Shown here: piece by piece, positions 14,996 to 22,915 of the stretch | Position numbering within the stretch: position 1 is the stretch's first letter | How the letters are laid out: every line of letters starts with the position of its first letter | DNA from: Paludibacteraceae bacterium | Lineage (GTDB): Bacteria; Bacteroidota; Bacteroidia; Bacteroidales; Paludibacteraceae | Direction of reading: 5' to 3' | Assembly (NCBI GenBank): GCA_017467185.1 | Contig: JAFTSS010000031.1 | Coordinates: forward strand, 1-50,640 | Length of the DNA stretch: 50,640 bases | Program-made: the position numbers and the translations under genes | Notes under the pieces: model-generated | What the model was told of the DNA's origin: nothing | Database searches by the model: none | What the model saw: the letters and a program-made list of their open reading frames with translations, nothing else

Positions 14996-15652
14996 ATGAA
15001 AAAATTAGTAATATTCGACCTTGATGGTACGCTACTAAATACGTACGAAGACATTGCTGCTGCCACAAATCACGCCCTTGCAATGTATGGTTATCCAACC
15101 CACTCTACCCCCGTAATCAAAAGTTTCGTGGGCAATGGAATCAACAAACTCTTCGAACGCGCCTTACCCGAAGGCCACAAAACAGAAGAAATGGTATTAA
15201 AAATCCGTGCCGCGTTCATTCCTTATTATAACGAACATGGCGCCGACTTCACCATGCCATTCGAGGGCATTGTAGAATTACTATACACATTGCAACGCCT
15301 CGGACTGAAACTCGCCGTAGCATCCAACAAATACGAACAAGCCACAAAGGCACTCATCGACACCTATTTCCCTGAAATTGAGTGGTGCGCTGTGCTAGGC
15401 CAACGCGACGGTGTACCTACCAAACCCGACCCAACCATCGTGAACGAAATACTCGCCACTGCCGACATCACCGACCGTAGCGAAGTGCTATACGTTGGCG
15501 ATTCAGGCGTAGATATGCAAACTGCTATCAATGCCGGATTAGACGCCGTAGGCGTTACATGGGGATGTCGCTCGCGCCAAGAACTCGAAAGCTTCTCTCC
15601 CTTAGCCGTAGTTGATACCTGCGAAGAAATACTCAATATAATTGTCAAATAA
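14996..15652 (+). CDS. gph: HAD-family phosphatase, phosphoglycolate-phosphatase-like
   Basis: The 218-residue protein has HAD motif I FDLDGTLLNT (residues 7-16, nucleophile Asp), motif II VASNKYEQATKAL, motif III lysine in TKPDP and motif IV VGDSGVDMQTAINAG. The cap domain and length fit the Gph/PGP subgroup, which removes 2-phosphoglycolate. Related HADs use other substrates, so the exact one is uncertain. It ends before a long hairpin terminator. The 196-bp gap upstream (14800-14995) shows only repeat-like sequence. Confidence 0.85.
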   Translation: MKKLVIFDLDGTLLNTYEDIAAATNHALAMYGYPTHSTPVIKSFVGNGINKLFERALPEGHKTEEMVLKIRAAFIPYYNEHGADFTMPFEGIVELLYTLQRLGLKLAVASNKYEQATKALIDTYFPEIEWCAVLGQRDGVPTKPDPTIVNEILATADITDRSEVLYVGDSGVDMQTAINAGLDAVGVTWGCRSRQELESFSPLAVVDTCEEILNIIVK

Positions 15653-15782
15653 CTTTTTTGAACACAAATTATCATAAATTCAACCATAAATTAATGGATT
15701 AATTAATGAAAATTTACGTTCATAAAAAAAAACAATTATTAGGGTTTATAAACAAAAACTGCACAAACTACATAATCTGAGC

Positions 15783-15822
15783 AAAAAAATGCGCATTTTT
15801 CAACAAAATGTGCATTTTTTTA
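15783..15822 (+). terminator. Terminator after the HAD gene
   Basis: AAAATGCGCATTTT (15786-15799) pairs with AAAATGTGCATTTT (15805-15818), followed by a T run. Confidence 0.7.
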
Positions 15823-15854
15823 TTATCTATATGCTCACTTTGAAAAAAAATGTG

Positions 15855-15863
15855 TAACTTTGC
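15855..15863 (+). promoter_or_regulatory. -7 box, likely for the acyl-CoA synthetase gene
   Basis: TAACTTTGC. It is 315 bp before the ATG, so the leader would include the heptamer array and the repeat at 16092. Confidence 0.5.
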
Positions 15864-15921
15864 AAAGTTTTTTTTGCATATTGAGGTTTCACCTCAGCAA
15901 ATCAAAAAATAAAACTAAAAT

Positions 15922-16002
15922 AATTGTGCATTGTGCATTGTGCAGTGTGCATTGTGCATTGTGCATTGTGCATTATGAATTGTGCATTGTGAATTGTGCA
16001 TT
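15922..16002. repeat. Tandem 7-mer (TGTGCAT)n array
   Basis: About eleven units, some with GAAT or CAGTG variants, lie in the leader of the acyl-CoA synthetase gene. Related arrays are at 26535-26572 and 28565-28596. Confidence 0.9.
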
Positions 16003-16091
16003 AAAAAAAGTCTAAAATATAACGTCAAACCAACGGTCTTGAGCCGTATGGCGAAAAATGGCAAGTCTCATTACTCGCTACTCGCTACTAA

Positions 16092-16165
16092 TTTTTGCGA
16101 TAAGCGAGAGCAACAAAGTTTACTTTAGTTGCCGAGCGTAGCAAAAATCTTGAGTGAAACGAAAA
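16092..16165 (+). repeat. Second copy of the repeat that breaks the 10191-10527 gene
   Basis: It shares the 17-bp head TTTTTGCGATAAGCGAG and the GAGCG...GCAAAAA core with the 10403-10490 insertion, and ends 14 bp before the next start codon. Confidence 0.65.
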
Positions 16166-16178
16166 AAATATCTAACAT

Positions 16179-17849
16179 ATGATTAAAGAAAACTTGATTC
16201 GTCTGTTCGAAAATAGCATGAAGAACAACTGGGATCGTCCTGCTATGACAGACTACATGGAGAAAAAAACTTATACTTACGGCGATATCGCCAAAGAAGT
16301 TGCTCGCCTACACATATTATTTAAAAGCATCGGTTTCGAAAAAGGCGATAAATTAGCCCTCGTAGGTAAAAATGGTCCTAAATGGTGTACCGTATATATC
16401 GCAACCGTAACATACGGTGGTGTAATTGTACCAATTCTCCAAGACTTCAACCCCAACGACATCCAACACATCGTCAACCACTCCGACGCTAAATTCCTTT
16501 TCATCAGCGACAACTTGTGGGATAACCTTTTCGAAGAAGACCTTCTATACATAAATGGTGTATTCTCGTTGAACGACTATCGTTGCATCCACCAAAAAGA
16601 CGGTTATTCTATCCAAAAAGCATACAAAGCTTGGGACGAAAACTTCCATGAAACATACCCTAATGGCTTCTCTGCCGCCGACGTACTATACCCTACTATT
16701 CCTAACTCGGAAATGGTATGTATCAGCTACACTTCTGGCTCTACAGGTTTCTCAAAAGGCGTTATGCTATCAGGTAATGCCTTCGCTGGCAATATCACTT
16801 ATGGTATTCAATCCAAATTGCTCGAACCAGGCTCTCGCTGCTTAGCATTCTTGCCTTTAGCTCACGCCTACGGTTGCGCGTTCGACTTCCTAACTTCATT
16901 CTGTTGTGGTTCACACACTACATATCTCGGCAAAGTGCCTTCTCCTAAAATCTTAATGAAAGCCCTCAGCGAGATAAAACCTACTGTGATATTCACCGTG
17001 CCGCTTATAATCGAAAAAATATATCGCAAACAAATCCAACCTATGTTGGAAAAACGCTCAATGCAATTCATGTTGAACGTGCCTTTGCTCGACTCAACTA
17101 TCCTTTCAACTATCAACAAAAAACTCACTGAGACATTCGGCAACGAATTCAAAGAAGTCATCATTGGTGGTGCTGCATTGAACCCTGAAGCTGAAGAATT
17201 CTTCAAAAAAATCGGCTTCCGCTTCACCGTTGGCTATGGTATGACCGAGTGTGCTCCGCTCATCAGCCACGCATTTTGGGATGAATTCAAACTCCACTCC
17301 GTAGGTAAAGTATTGCCAACAATGGAAGCCAAAATCCTCTCTAACGACCCACAAAACGAAGTTGGCGAAATCCTCGTACGTGGCGAAAACGTAATGCTCG
17401 GATACTACAAAAACGAAGAGGCTACACGACTTGCACTCGACGAAGACGGATGGCTCCACACTGGCGATATGGGTACTATGGACTACGACGGAACTATCTA
17501 TATCAAAGGTCGCAACAAAAATATGTTGCTCGGTCCTAGCGGTCAAAACATCTACCCTGAAGAGATTGAAAACAAACTCAACAATATGCCTTTCGTCCTC
17601 GAAAGTCTTGTACTTCAAAACGCTGAAAACAAACTCGTAGCACTTGTAGTGCCTGACTACGACGCTATGGACGAAGCTAAACTCACTACAAAAGACCTCG
17701 AATTAGTGATGGAAGAAAACCGCAAAGCACTCAACGAAACAACTGCTGCTTACGAAAGCATCACTAAAATACAAATCTATCCAAGCGAATTCGAAAAAAC
17801 TCCTAAAAAGAGTATCAAACGCTTCCTATACGTCAACCAACTTAAATAA
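16179..17849 (+). CDS. AMP-forming long-chain acyl-CoA synthetase-like enzyme
   Basis: The 556-residue ANL-superfamily enzyme has the P-loop-like YTSGSTGFSKGVMLS (about 186-200), GYGMTECAPLI (about 352-362), and the TGD...KGRNKNM hinge with GQNIYPEEIE near 452-463. KTPKKSIKRF near the C-terminus contains the conserved adenylation lysine. It likely activates a fatty acid to acyl-AMP and then the CoA thioester. Acyl chain length and exact substrate are not readable. Codon use is C-rich, as in the other left-side genes. A hairpin terminator begins 8 bp after the stop. Confidence 0.9.
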   Translation: MIKENLIRLFENSMKNNWDRPAMTDYMEKKTYTYGDIAKEVARLHILFKSIGFEKGDKLALVGKNGPKWCTVYIATVTYGGVIVPILQDFNPNDIQHIVNHSDAKFLFISDNLWDNLFEEDLLYINGVFSLNDYRCIHQKDGYSIQKAYKAWDENFHETYPNGFSAADVLYPTIPNSEMVCISYTSGSTGFSKGVMLSGNAFAGNITYGIQSKLLEPGSRCLAFLPLAHAYGCAFDFLTSFCCGSHTTYLGKVPSPKILMKALSEIKPTVIFTVPLIIEKIYRKQIQPMLEKRSMQFMLNVPLLDSTILSTINKKLTETFGNEFKEVIIGGAALNPEAEEFFKKIGFRFTVGYGMTECAPLISHAFWDEFKLHSVGKVLPTMEAKILSNDPQNEVGEILVRGENVMLGYYKNEEATRLALDEDGWLHTGDMGTMDYDGTIYIKGRNKNMLLGPSGQNIYPEEIENKLNNMPFVLESLVLQNAENKLVALVVPDYDAMDEAKLTTKDLELVMEENRKALNETTAAYESITKIQIYPSEFEKTPKKSIKRFLYVNQLK

Positions 17850-17856
17850 TAATAGT

Positions 17857-17884
17857 AGAGACGCAATATTTTGCGTCTCTTTTT
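17857..17884 (+). terminator. Terminator made of the GAGACGCAA palindrome
   Basis: AGAGACGCAA / TTGCGTCTCT with loop TATT and a following T run. The stem is a member of the window-wide palindrome family. Confidence 0.85.
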
Positions 17885-17963
17885 CGTTATTTAAAACACC
17901 AAATATATCATTCTTTCGCCAAAATATGCCATAGGCATAGTGAGGCGTATGTAAAAAGAGTAG

Positions 17964-17984
17964 GGACGCTCGGCTCGAGCGTCC
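17964..17984. repeat. Palindrome GGACGCTCGgCTCGAGCGTCC type
   Basis: GTAGGGAC-family palindrome in the gap before the TPR-like gene. Confidence 0.7.
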
Positions 17985-18024
17985 GCAATTAGACCTTATG
18001 TCATTCTGTCTTAAAAAAATAAAA

Positions 18025-18747
18025 ATGAAAAAAATAATCCTCACATCAATCCTATTCATCGCATCACTCAAAGCCTTCTGTGGCGTAGTCGATCACGACC
18101 GTATGTATCAAGCCTACCTCAGCAACGACATGAGCGTATGGAAAACCGAACTACAAAAATACACCGCATCGACCGACCTCACCATCACCGACAAATTAGA
18201 GATAAGCAACTATCTCTACGGCTACATCGCAACCCTACTCACCGATACCGACAAAAACAAACAAGAGATAATCGGTTGGATAGAATTGTGGGAGAAATAC
18301 TTAGAAGAGATAGAAAAAGCCACAGGCAAAAACGCCTACGTACATGTCTATCGCTCGTCAATCAATGCCTATAAAAGCAAGGTAAAAGCCGGAGGCATGA
18401 TGGTGTGGGGACCACGTAGTCTCACCGAACTCAAGCGCGCACTAAACATCGACCCTACCAACCCACTCGCTAACGGATTGAAAGGCAACATGTTGTTCTA
18501 TATGCCAGGCTTCGTTGGAGGCGACAAAGAAGAGTCTATAAAATGGTTCGAAAAAGCCCTCGCCGGCGTTGCTGCCAGCACCGACAAAACATTCCGTTGG
18601 AATCGTTGCGCTATAACCCTCTGCCTTGCCCAAGCCTACGAAAAAACAGGCAACAAACAAAAAGCAATCGAAATAGCCGAAGCCGAACTCCAACGCGAAC
18701 CCAACAACTCCTACATGCGCGACACCTACCTCCCATCCCTAAAATAA
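18025..18747 (+). CDS. Exported TPR-like protein
   Basis: The protein is about 240 residues from ATG 18025, giving a clean signal peptide (MKKIILTSILFIASLKAFCG). An in-frame start 27 bp earlier would spoil it. The mature part is helical with TPR-like segments near the end: LTELKRALNIDPTNPLANGL, ESIKWFEKALA, and AQAYEKTGNKQKAIEIAEAE. It probably acts in the periplasm as a scaffold; partners are unknown. No operon partner is evident. Confidence 0.75.
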   Translation: MKKIILTSILFIASLKAFCGVVDHDRMYQAYLSNDMSVWKTELQKYTASTDLTITDKLEISNYLYGYIATLLTDTDKNKQEIIGWIELWEKYLEEIEKATGKNAYVHVYRSSINAYKSKVKAGGMMVWGPRSLTELKRALNIDPTNPLANGLKGNMLFYMPGFVGGDKEESIKWFEKALAGVAASTDKTFRWNRCAITLCLAQAYEKTGNKQKAIEIAEAELQREPNNSYMRDTYLPSLK

Positions 18748-18769
18748 CAACACAACTCGCCCAAAGTAG

Positions 18770-18789
18770 GGACACGGCACGCCGTGTCC
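18770..18789. repeat. 20-bp palindrome GGACACGGCACGCCGTGTCC
   Basis: Near-perfect palindrome at the left end of the repeated segment that also occurs, decayed, at 20523-20542. Confidence 0.8.
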
Positions 18790-18798
18790 GCCATCACA

Positions 18799-18984
18799 AA
18801 AAATCTTTACAAATTCTATAGCAAGACCCCCAAAAAGTAGAGACGCAATATATTGCGTCTCATAAAAACAAAAAAATAAAAACGCATTACACAGCGTCTC
18901 ACCAAAACAAAAAGTAGAGACGCAATACATTGCGTCTCATAGGGAAAAAAACTAACTCTCACTATATGATTTGTAAAGATTTTT
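18799..18984. mobile_element. MITE-like element A
   Basis: It is bounded by 23-bp imperfect inverted repeats (left AAAAATCTTTACAAATTC then TATAG; 21 of 23 match the right end at 18962-18984). Inside are two GAGACGCAATAyATTGCGTCTC palindromes (18840-18861, 18917-18938) and a decayed third. It has no coding capacity. A shorter copy with the same ends is at 20551-20661, and 35 bp outside the left end is also shared. Confidence 0.65.
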
Positions 18985-18997
18985 ACTATTTCAACCC

Positions 18998-19060
18998 CGC
19001 CAAACACACGATTGATTTTGCGCCAAACACACGATTAAAATCCCGCCAAACACACGATTA
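18998..19060. repeat. Three direct repeats CGCCAAACACACGATT, 23-bp period
   Basis: The 16-bp unit starts at 18998, 19021 and 19044 with 7 variable bases between units. The array lies about 60 bp upstream of the -7 box of the DUF4143 ATPase gene, like iterons or operator repeats. Confidence 0.85.
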
Positions 19061-19119
19061 GTTTCCACATAAAACAGCAATTATTTCACCAAAAAGTTGT
19101 GTATATCAATAAATTTCAC

Positions 19120-19128
19120 TAATTTTGC
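19120..19128 (+). promoter_or_regulatory. -7 box of the DUF4143 ATPase gene
   Basis: TAATTTTGC (TAnnTTTG), 25 bp before the ATG. Confidence 0.55.
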
Positions 19129-19153
19129 ATCAAAATAAAAAAACTGCAAAATT

Positions 19154-20449
19154 ATGAAAGAATATAGACCACGTATAGCAGACCAATTATTAGCAGATTT
19201 ATTAGACGCATGTGGCTGTGTGTTAATAGAAGGCAGCAAATGGTGTGGAAAAACAACCACTGCCGAAAACATAGCCAAAAGTATGGTATATATGGCAGAC
19301 CCTGCCGAAGGAGAACGCAATAGACAATTAGCCAAAACATCTCCTAAATTTTTATTACAAGGAGAAACACCTCGTCTAATTGACGAATGGCAAGTAGTTC
19401 CAACCCTATGGGATTCAATTCGCGGTGAAGTAGATCACCGCCGTGCCTTAGGTCAATTCATTATCACAGGCTCTGCCGTTCCTCCTAATAGAGATGAAAT
19501 CATTCATACTGGTACAGGTCGAATCACCTCATTAATCATGAGACCTATGTCGTTATGGGAATCAAAAGACAGCAATGGGGAAATCAGTTTGACAGAACTA
19601 TTCAAACAACCAGAACAAATAATAGCAAAAAACAAAATAGATATCGAAGAACTTGCCTATTTAACTTGTCGTGGTGGATGGCCAATGGCAACTATCACAT
19701 CAAATCGCAAAGCAGCATTAAAACAAGCAACCATTTATTACGAAGGTGTTGTTGGCAAAGGCAATGGCGAAAATTCAGATATTTCACGTGCCGATGGCGT
19801 TCGTCGTGATCCTGAGCGCGTAAAAAGACTAATGCGGAGTCTAAGCCGTCATCAAGGAACACAAGTCCCATTAAAAACAATCTACAACGACATGATAACT
19901 AACGACGAAAAATCCTTAAAAGAAGAGACCATTTCGTCATACATATCAGCATTAAAAAAGATTTTTTGCATCGAAGATATGCAAGCTTGGAATCCAAGTC
20001 TAAGAAGCAAAACCGCCATTCGCACTTCAGACACTCGCTATTTTGTCGATCCAAGCATCGCTGTTGCAGCTCTACGCATTTCTCCACAAGACTTACTAAA
20101 TGATTTAGAAACATTTGGTTTCTTATTTGAAACAATGGCAGTTCGTGACTTACGTATTTATGCTGATGCGTTAGACGGACAAATATATCACTACCGAGAT
20201 AAAAATGAATTAGAATGCGACGCTGTTCTACATCTCGAAAATGGCAAATATGGCTTAATAGAAATCAAATTAGGAGGAGACAATCTCATCGAAAAAGGAG
20301 CAAAAACGCTCAAAGAATTAGCTAACAAAATAGATCCCACACGCATGCCAGCCCCTTCATTTATGATGGTACTTATCGGAGTTGGAACATACGCCTATCG
20401 ACGCGATGATGGTGTTTTTGTCGTCCCTATTGGATGCCTCAAACAATAA
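19154..20449 (+). CDS. AAA ATPase with C-terminal DUF4143 domain
   Basis: The 431-residue protein has Walker A EGSKWCGKTTT (about 28-38), Walker B-like RLIDEWQ (about 75-81), and the sensor FIITGSAVP (about 104-112). These define the archaeal-type AAA/DUF4143 ATPases common in Bacteroidetes. The C-terminal part has YHYRDKNELECDAVLHLENG and YGLIEIKLGG, a PD-(D/E)XK-like fold with E-x-K. Their physiological role is unknown. The gene is alone between two copies of a MITE-like element and has a three-unit direct repeat upstream, which suggests it moved or was duplicated as a cassette. Confidence 0.9.
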   Translation: MKEYRPRIADQLLADLLDACGCVLIEGSKWCGKTTTAENIAKSMVYMADPAEGERNRQLAKTSPKFLLQGETPRLIDEWQVVPTLWDSIRGEVDHRRALGQFIITGSAVPPNRDEIIHTGTGRITSLIMRPMSLWESKDSNGEISLTELFKQPEQIIAKNKIDIEELAYLTCRGGWPMATITSNRKAALKQATIYYEGVVGKGNGENSDISRADGVRRDPERVKRLMRSLSRHQGTQVPLKTIYNDMITNDEKSLKEETISSYISALKKIFCIEDMQAWNPSLRSKTAIRTSDTRYFVDPSIAVAALRISPQDLLNDLETFGFLFETMAVRDLRIYADALDGQIYHYRDKNELECDAVLHLENGKYGLIEIKLGGDNLIEKGAKTLKELANKIDPTRMPAPSFMMVLIGVGTYAYRRDDGVFVVPIGCLKQ

Positions 20450-20550
20450 TTAAAAGTCAATAAATACAATTTTATCACACACAAAACACACATAACAAAA
20501 ACAACATATTACACAAAAGTAAGGACACGGCACGCCATATCCGCCAACAA

Positions 20551-20661
20551 AAAAATCTTTACAAATTCTATAGCGAGACCCCCAAAAAGTAGAGACGCAA
20601 TATATTGCGTCTCACAAGAACAAAAAAAGTAACTCTCACTATATGATTTGTAAAGATTTTT
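20551..20661. mobile_element. MITE-like element B
   Basis: A 111-bp copy of element A (18799-18984), with the same 23-bp inverted ends and one GAGACGCAATATATTGCGTCTC palindrome (20592-20613). It directly precedes the leader RNA promoter. Confidence 0.65.
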
Positions 20662-20690
20662 ACTTATGTTCACAATTTTCTACATTTTAT

Positions 20691-20722
20691 TTTGCACTAC
20701 AAAATATATTTTGTACCTTTGC
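20691..20722 (+). promoter_or_regulatory. Near-ideal Bacteroidetes promoter of the leader RNA
   Basis: TTTG at 20691-20694, 19 bp, then TACCTTTGC at 20714-20722. Both boxes and the spacing match the consensus, so transcription should begin near 20728. Confidence 0.75.
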
Positions 20723-20965
20723 ACTCGTAAACTCACGCTGGGGAGTATGTCGCTTTTCTGGAGGTGGGTTGACAGACATATTAATAGACGTTTATACAGC
20801 GTTTTGTTCTGACGAATTGAAATCTCGCAAATTTTAACCGAGTCAAGAACCTAACAACGATAAATGTCCTATGGGATATAAGTATCCTATTGTACCATTT
20901 TTATGGTACATGTTTGGTGCATATAATGTAACCATCATTATAACTTATATCAGCGTGGGCTTTGC

Positions 20966-21020
20966 GTTGTCAGTTCCGACTCAATGGCAATGCGAGAGCC
21001 TCAATTCGTGGAACGACAAC
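20966..21020 (+). promoter_or_regulatory. Possible antiterminator helix
   Basis: GTTGTCAGTTCC (20966-20977) can pair with GGAACGACAAC (21010-21020) with one bulge, which would use up the left arm of the terminator. The two structures exclude each other. Confidence 0.55.
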
Positions 21021-21041
21021 TGTCGAGTTCCACGTTTTTTT
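21007..21041 (+). terminator. Terminator of the leader RNA
   Basis: CGTGGAAC (21007-21014) pairs with GTTCCACG (21027-21034), with an inner GAC/GTC helix, followed by seven T. Confidence 0.85.
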
Positions 21042-21092
21042 GTATCAATTACAAGCATATAAATCAAATTATATTAACTTAAACTTACAATT

Positions 21093-21566
21093 ATGAAAAC
21101 AAAGTTTCTTATTGTATCATTGTTTATTGCAAATTTTATTTTTGCACAAACACCTACTACGCTTTTAATTGAGTATTTATCCGCTCAAGAACAAAAGTAT
21201 GAACTTGCCAAATTAGGCAGAATGGAGTTCTCTGATGATATTTTTAATATCATAGATGAATTAGGCAATATTATTGCTACTGGAAATGTCGTAGATCTAA
21301 AAAAAATGACATTTAGTGATTCAATTGTATCAAATTTGATTGTCAATCAAAATTTGATAAATGTTTATCCAAATCCTACGATGGATGTATTATGCATTGA
21401 AGGTCTTGAATTTGGAAATATTGTGCGTATTTACTCTGCCAAAGGTACGCTATTAAAAACAGTTGAAGTAAATAGTGTTCAAACATCAATAAATGTTAAA
21501 GATCTTCCTAATGGAACATATTTAATTCAAACAAATACTCAAATTGTTAAATTTATAAAAAAATAA
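21093..21566 (+). CDS. Small secreted protein with T9SS type A sorting domain
   Basis: The 157-residue protein has a signal peptide (MKTKFLIVSLFIANFIFAQ), a short middle (YELAKLGRMEFSDDIFNI, VVDLKKMTFSD) and a C-terminal sorting domain. The latter starts VYPNPTMDVLCIEG and ends LPNGTYLIQTNTQIVKFIKK, typical of T9SS type A cargo. It should be carried across the outer membrane by the PorKLMN machinery. It shares the 'TFSD/TFND' type strand with the next gene, 7 bp downstream, so the two form an operon under the structured leader RNA. The role of the cargo is unknown. Confidence 0.8.
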   Translation: MKTKFLIVSLFIANFIFAQTPTTLLIEYLSAQEQKYELAKLGRMEFSDDIFNIIDELGNIIATGNVVDLKKMTFSDSIVSNLIVNQNLINVYPNPTMDVLCIEGLEFGNIVRIYSAKGTLLKTVEVNSVQTSINVKDLPNGTYLIQTNTQIVKFIKK

Positions 21567-21572
21567 ATTGCT

Positions 21573-22841
21573 ATGAAAAAATTAATCTTTACTATTACGA
21601 CTTTATTATTTTGTGGTCTATTAACTGCCCAATTAGCAGCATGGCGTGATGGAAATTTAGTATTCCTCTCTGATATGAATGCAATTGATAGTCTTACTTT
21701 TAACGATCTTAACGTAAAACTGCATTTAGAAACTCAAGATCTTCTTGAAGGAAAAAATATTGCAGTAGGAAAACAATTTAATATTATAGCAACTATAGAT
21801 CCTGCTCCAATACAAGGTGGCTGTACAATTGTTTGGAACTCAAGCAATGAAAATGTGGCAACAGTTGAAAATGGAGTCGTATCTGCTATTTCAATTGGAG
21901 AAGCTATAATTACTGCTTCAATTTATGGAACTAATATTAATGCATCTGTCGTAATTAATGTAGTAAATCCTTGGGACTATTTAGATTTTAACAATTGTAT
22001 AATAAATTATACAGTAAATAGAAATAATGAATATCCATTTATAGCACAAAAAATAGATGCAGAAACCGGAGATACTATATTAATAACAGACATAAATGGT
22101 GATGGCAATGATGATGTCACTTACCCTATATCTATATATATTCCATTAAATAAAGAATTAGAACCAATAATAGAAGGTTATTGGGGATTCCAAAACAACT
22201 ATAATGGAATGGGGTATTTTCTAATGATCAACTCCTCAGTCGTCTACGATGGAACATATATTTACGGTCTCGGTGATTACGCATTCTCTAACGATGAATC
22301 AAAATACATGCAAACACATGAAGGAAATAAATACATAAAACCTAATTATGCCACTTATTCATATTTTAATGCTGATAATTATTGTAAAATTTATGAAGGA
22401 GCTATTAATGGAGAAGGTGATTGGGACCAACTTATAGCAAAATATGGTGGTTATACAAATGGTAATAGTTCTTATATATATTATAGTTTTAGTAATGGTG
22501 GTTCTTTTGCAGGACTTATTACTAACGGAACCGGTTTTAGTATTAACCAAAATGATAATGGAGAACTTATCTTAACGTACTTAGATTTAGAATTAACATT
22601 CTTCTCCAATCTCCATGCTGGTGGAGTTGTAACAGAAATAAACGAAGAAGGAACAGAGATGTTTAAAATGCCTCTTCAAATGGCTCCTTATAATGTCAGA
22701 AACATTTCATTTGATAATAGAGAAAAAGAGCCTGCTGCTTCAAAAGAAAAATCACAACCTCGCATGATACGCATTCCTGAAAAACAAATGAAAGTAAACA
22801 AACTTCTTAATATTCCTTTATTGCAAAAATTAAATAAATAA
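21573..22841 (+). CDS. Secreted protein with bacterial Ig-like (BIG2) domain
   Basis: The 422-residue protein has a signal peptide (MKKLIFTITTLLFCGLLTAQ). Near residues 60-130 it has a BIG2 Ig-like domain: VGKQFNIIATIDP, IVWNSSNENVATVENGVVSA, AIITASIYG. The remaining 280 residues are rich in Y, N and G with a DINGDGNDD calcium-loop-like stretch, consistent with an extracellular beta-rich domain I cannot name. No clear T9SS tail is seen; the end is basic and repeat-free. Likely surface or secreted, paired with the preceding T9SS protein. A bidirectional terminator follows. Confidence 0.75.
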   Translation: MKKLIFTITTLLFCGLLTAQLAAWRDGNLVFLSDMNAIDSLTFNDLNVKLHLETQDLLEGKNIAVGKQFNIIATIDPAPIQGGCTIVWNSSNENVATVENGVVSAISIGEAIITASIYGTNINASVVINVVNPWDYLDFNNCIINYTVNRNNEYPFIAQKIDAETGDTILITDINGDGNDDVTYPISIYIPLNKELEPIIEGYWGFQNNYNGMGYFLMINSSVVYDGTYIYGLGDYAFSNDESKYMQTHEGNKYIKPNYATYSYFNADNYCKIYEGAINGEGDWDQLIAKYGGYTNGNSSYIYYSFSNGGSFAGLITNGTGFSINQNDNGELILTYLDLELTFFSNLHAGGVVTEINEEGTEMFKMPLQMAPYNVRNISFDNREKEPAASKEKSQPRMIRIPEKQMKVNKLLNIPLLQKLNK

Positions 22842-22859
22842 TATCAATAGATAAAAACA

Positions 22860-22896
22860 AAAACGGACACTCCAACGAAGGAATGTCCGCTTTTGT
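22860..22896. terminator. Bidirectional terminator
   Basis: CGGACACTCC (22864-22873) pairs with GGAATGTCCG (22880-22889), with one mismatch, and has A/T runs on both sides. It separates two convergent genes. Confidence 0.8.
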
Positions 22897-22915
22897 TTTT
22901 ATCAAATAAATTGTA

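Larger units (their letters stand above)
20728..21041 (+). ncRNA. Structured leader RNA with attenuator (candidate new cis-regulatory RNA or sRNA)
   Basis: About 314 nt from the promoter to a T7 run hold no convincing coding frame. A long-range helix CACGCTG (20734-20740) / CAGCGTG (20951-20957) can close the domain. Inside are AGTATGTC / GACATATT (20744-20751 with 20775-20782), GGATA-TAAG-TATCC (about 20874-20887) and the perfect hairpin TGTACCAT / ATGGTACA (20891-20898 with 20903-20910). The 3' part holds a terminator and an alternative pairing. The first downstream gene starts 52 bp after the terminator. I do not recognise it as tmRNA, RNase P, SRP RNA or a known riboswitch. Confidence 0.6.

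Noticed and set aside
18998-19060. A CRISPR array.
   Set aside because: There are only three 16-bp units with 7-bp spacers and no cas genes; spacers are too short.
20643-21062. Small open frames (about 64 and 63 aa) inside the leader RNA region.
   Set aside because: They have no ribosome-binding context or family, and conflict with the long-range pairing and terminator in the same DNA.
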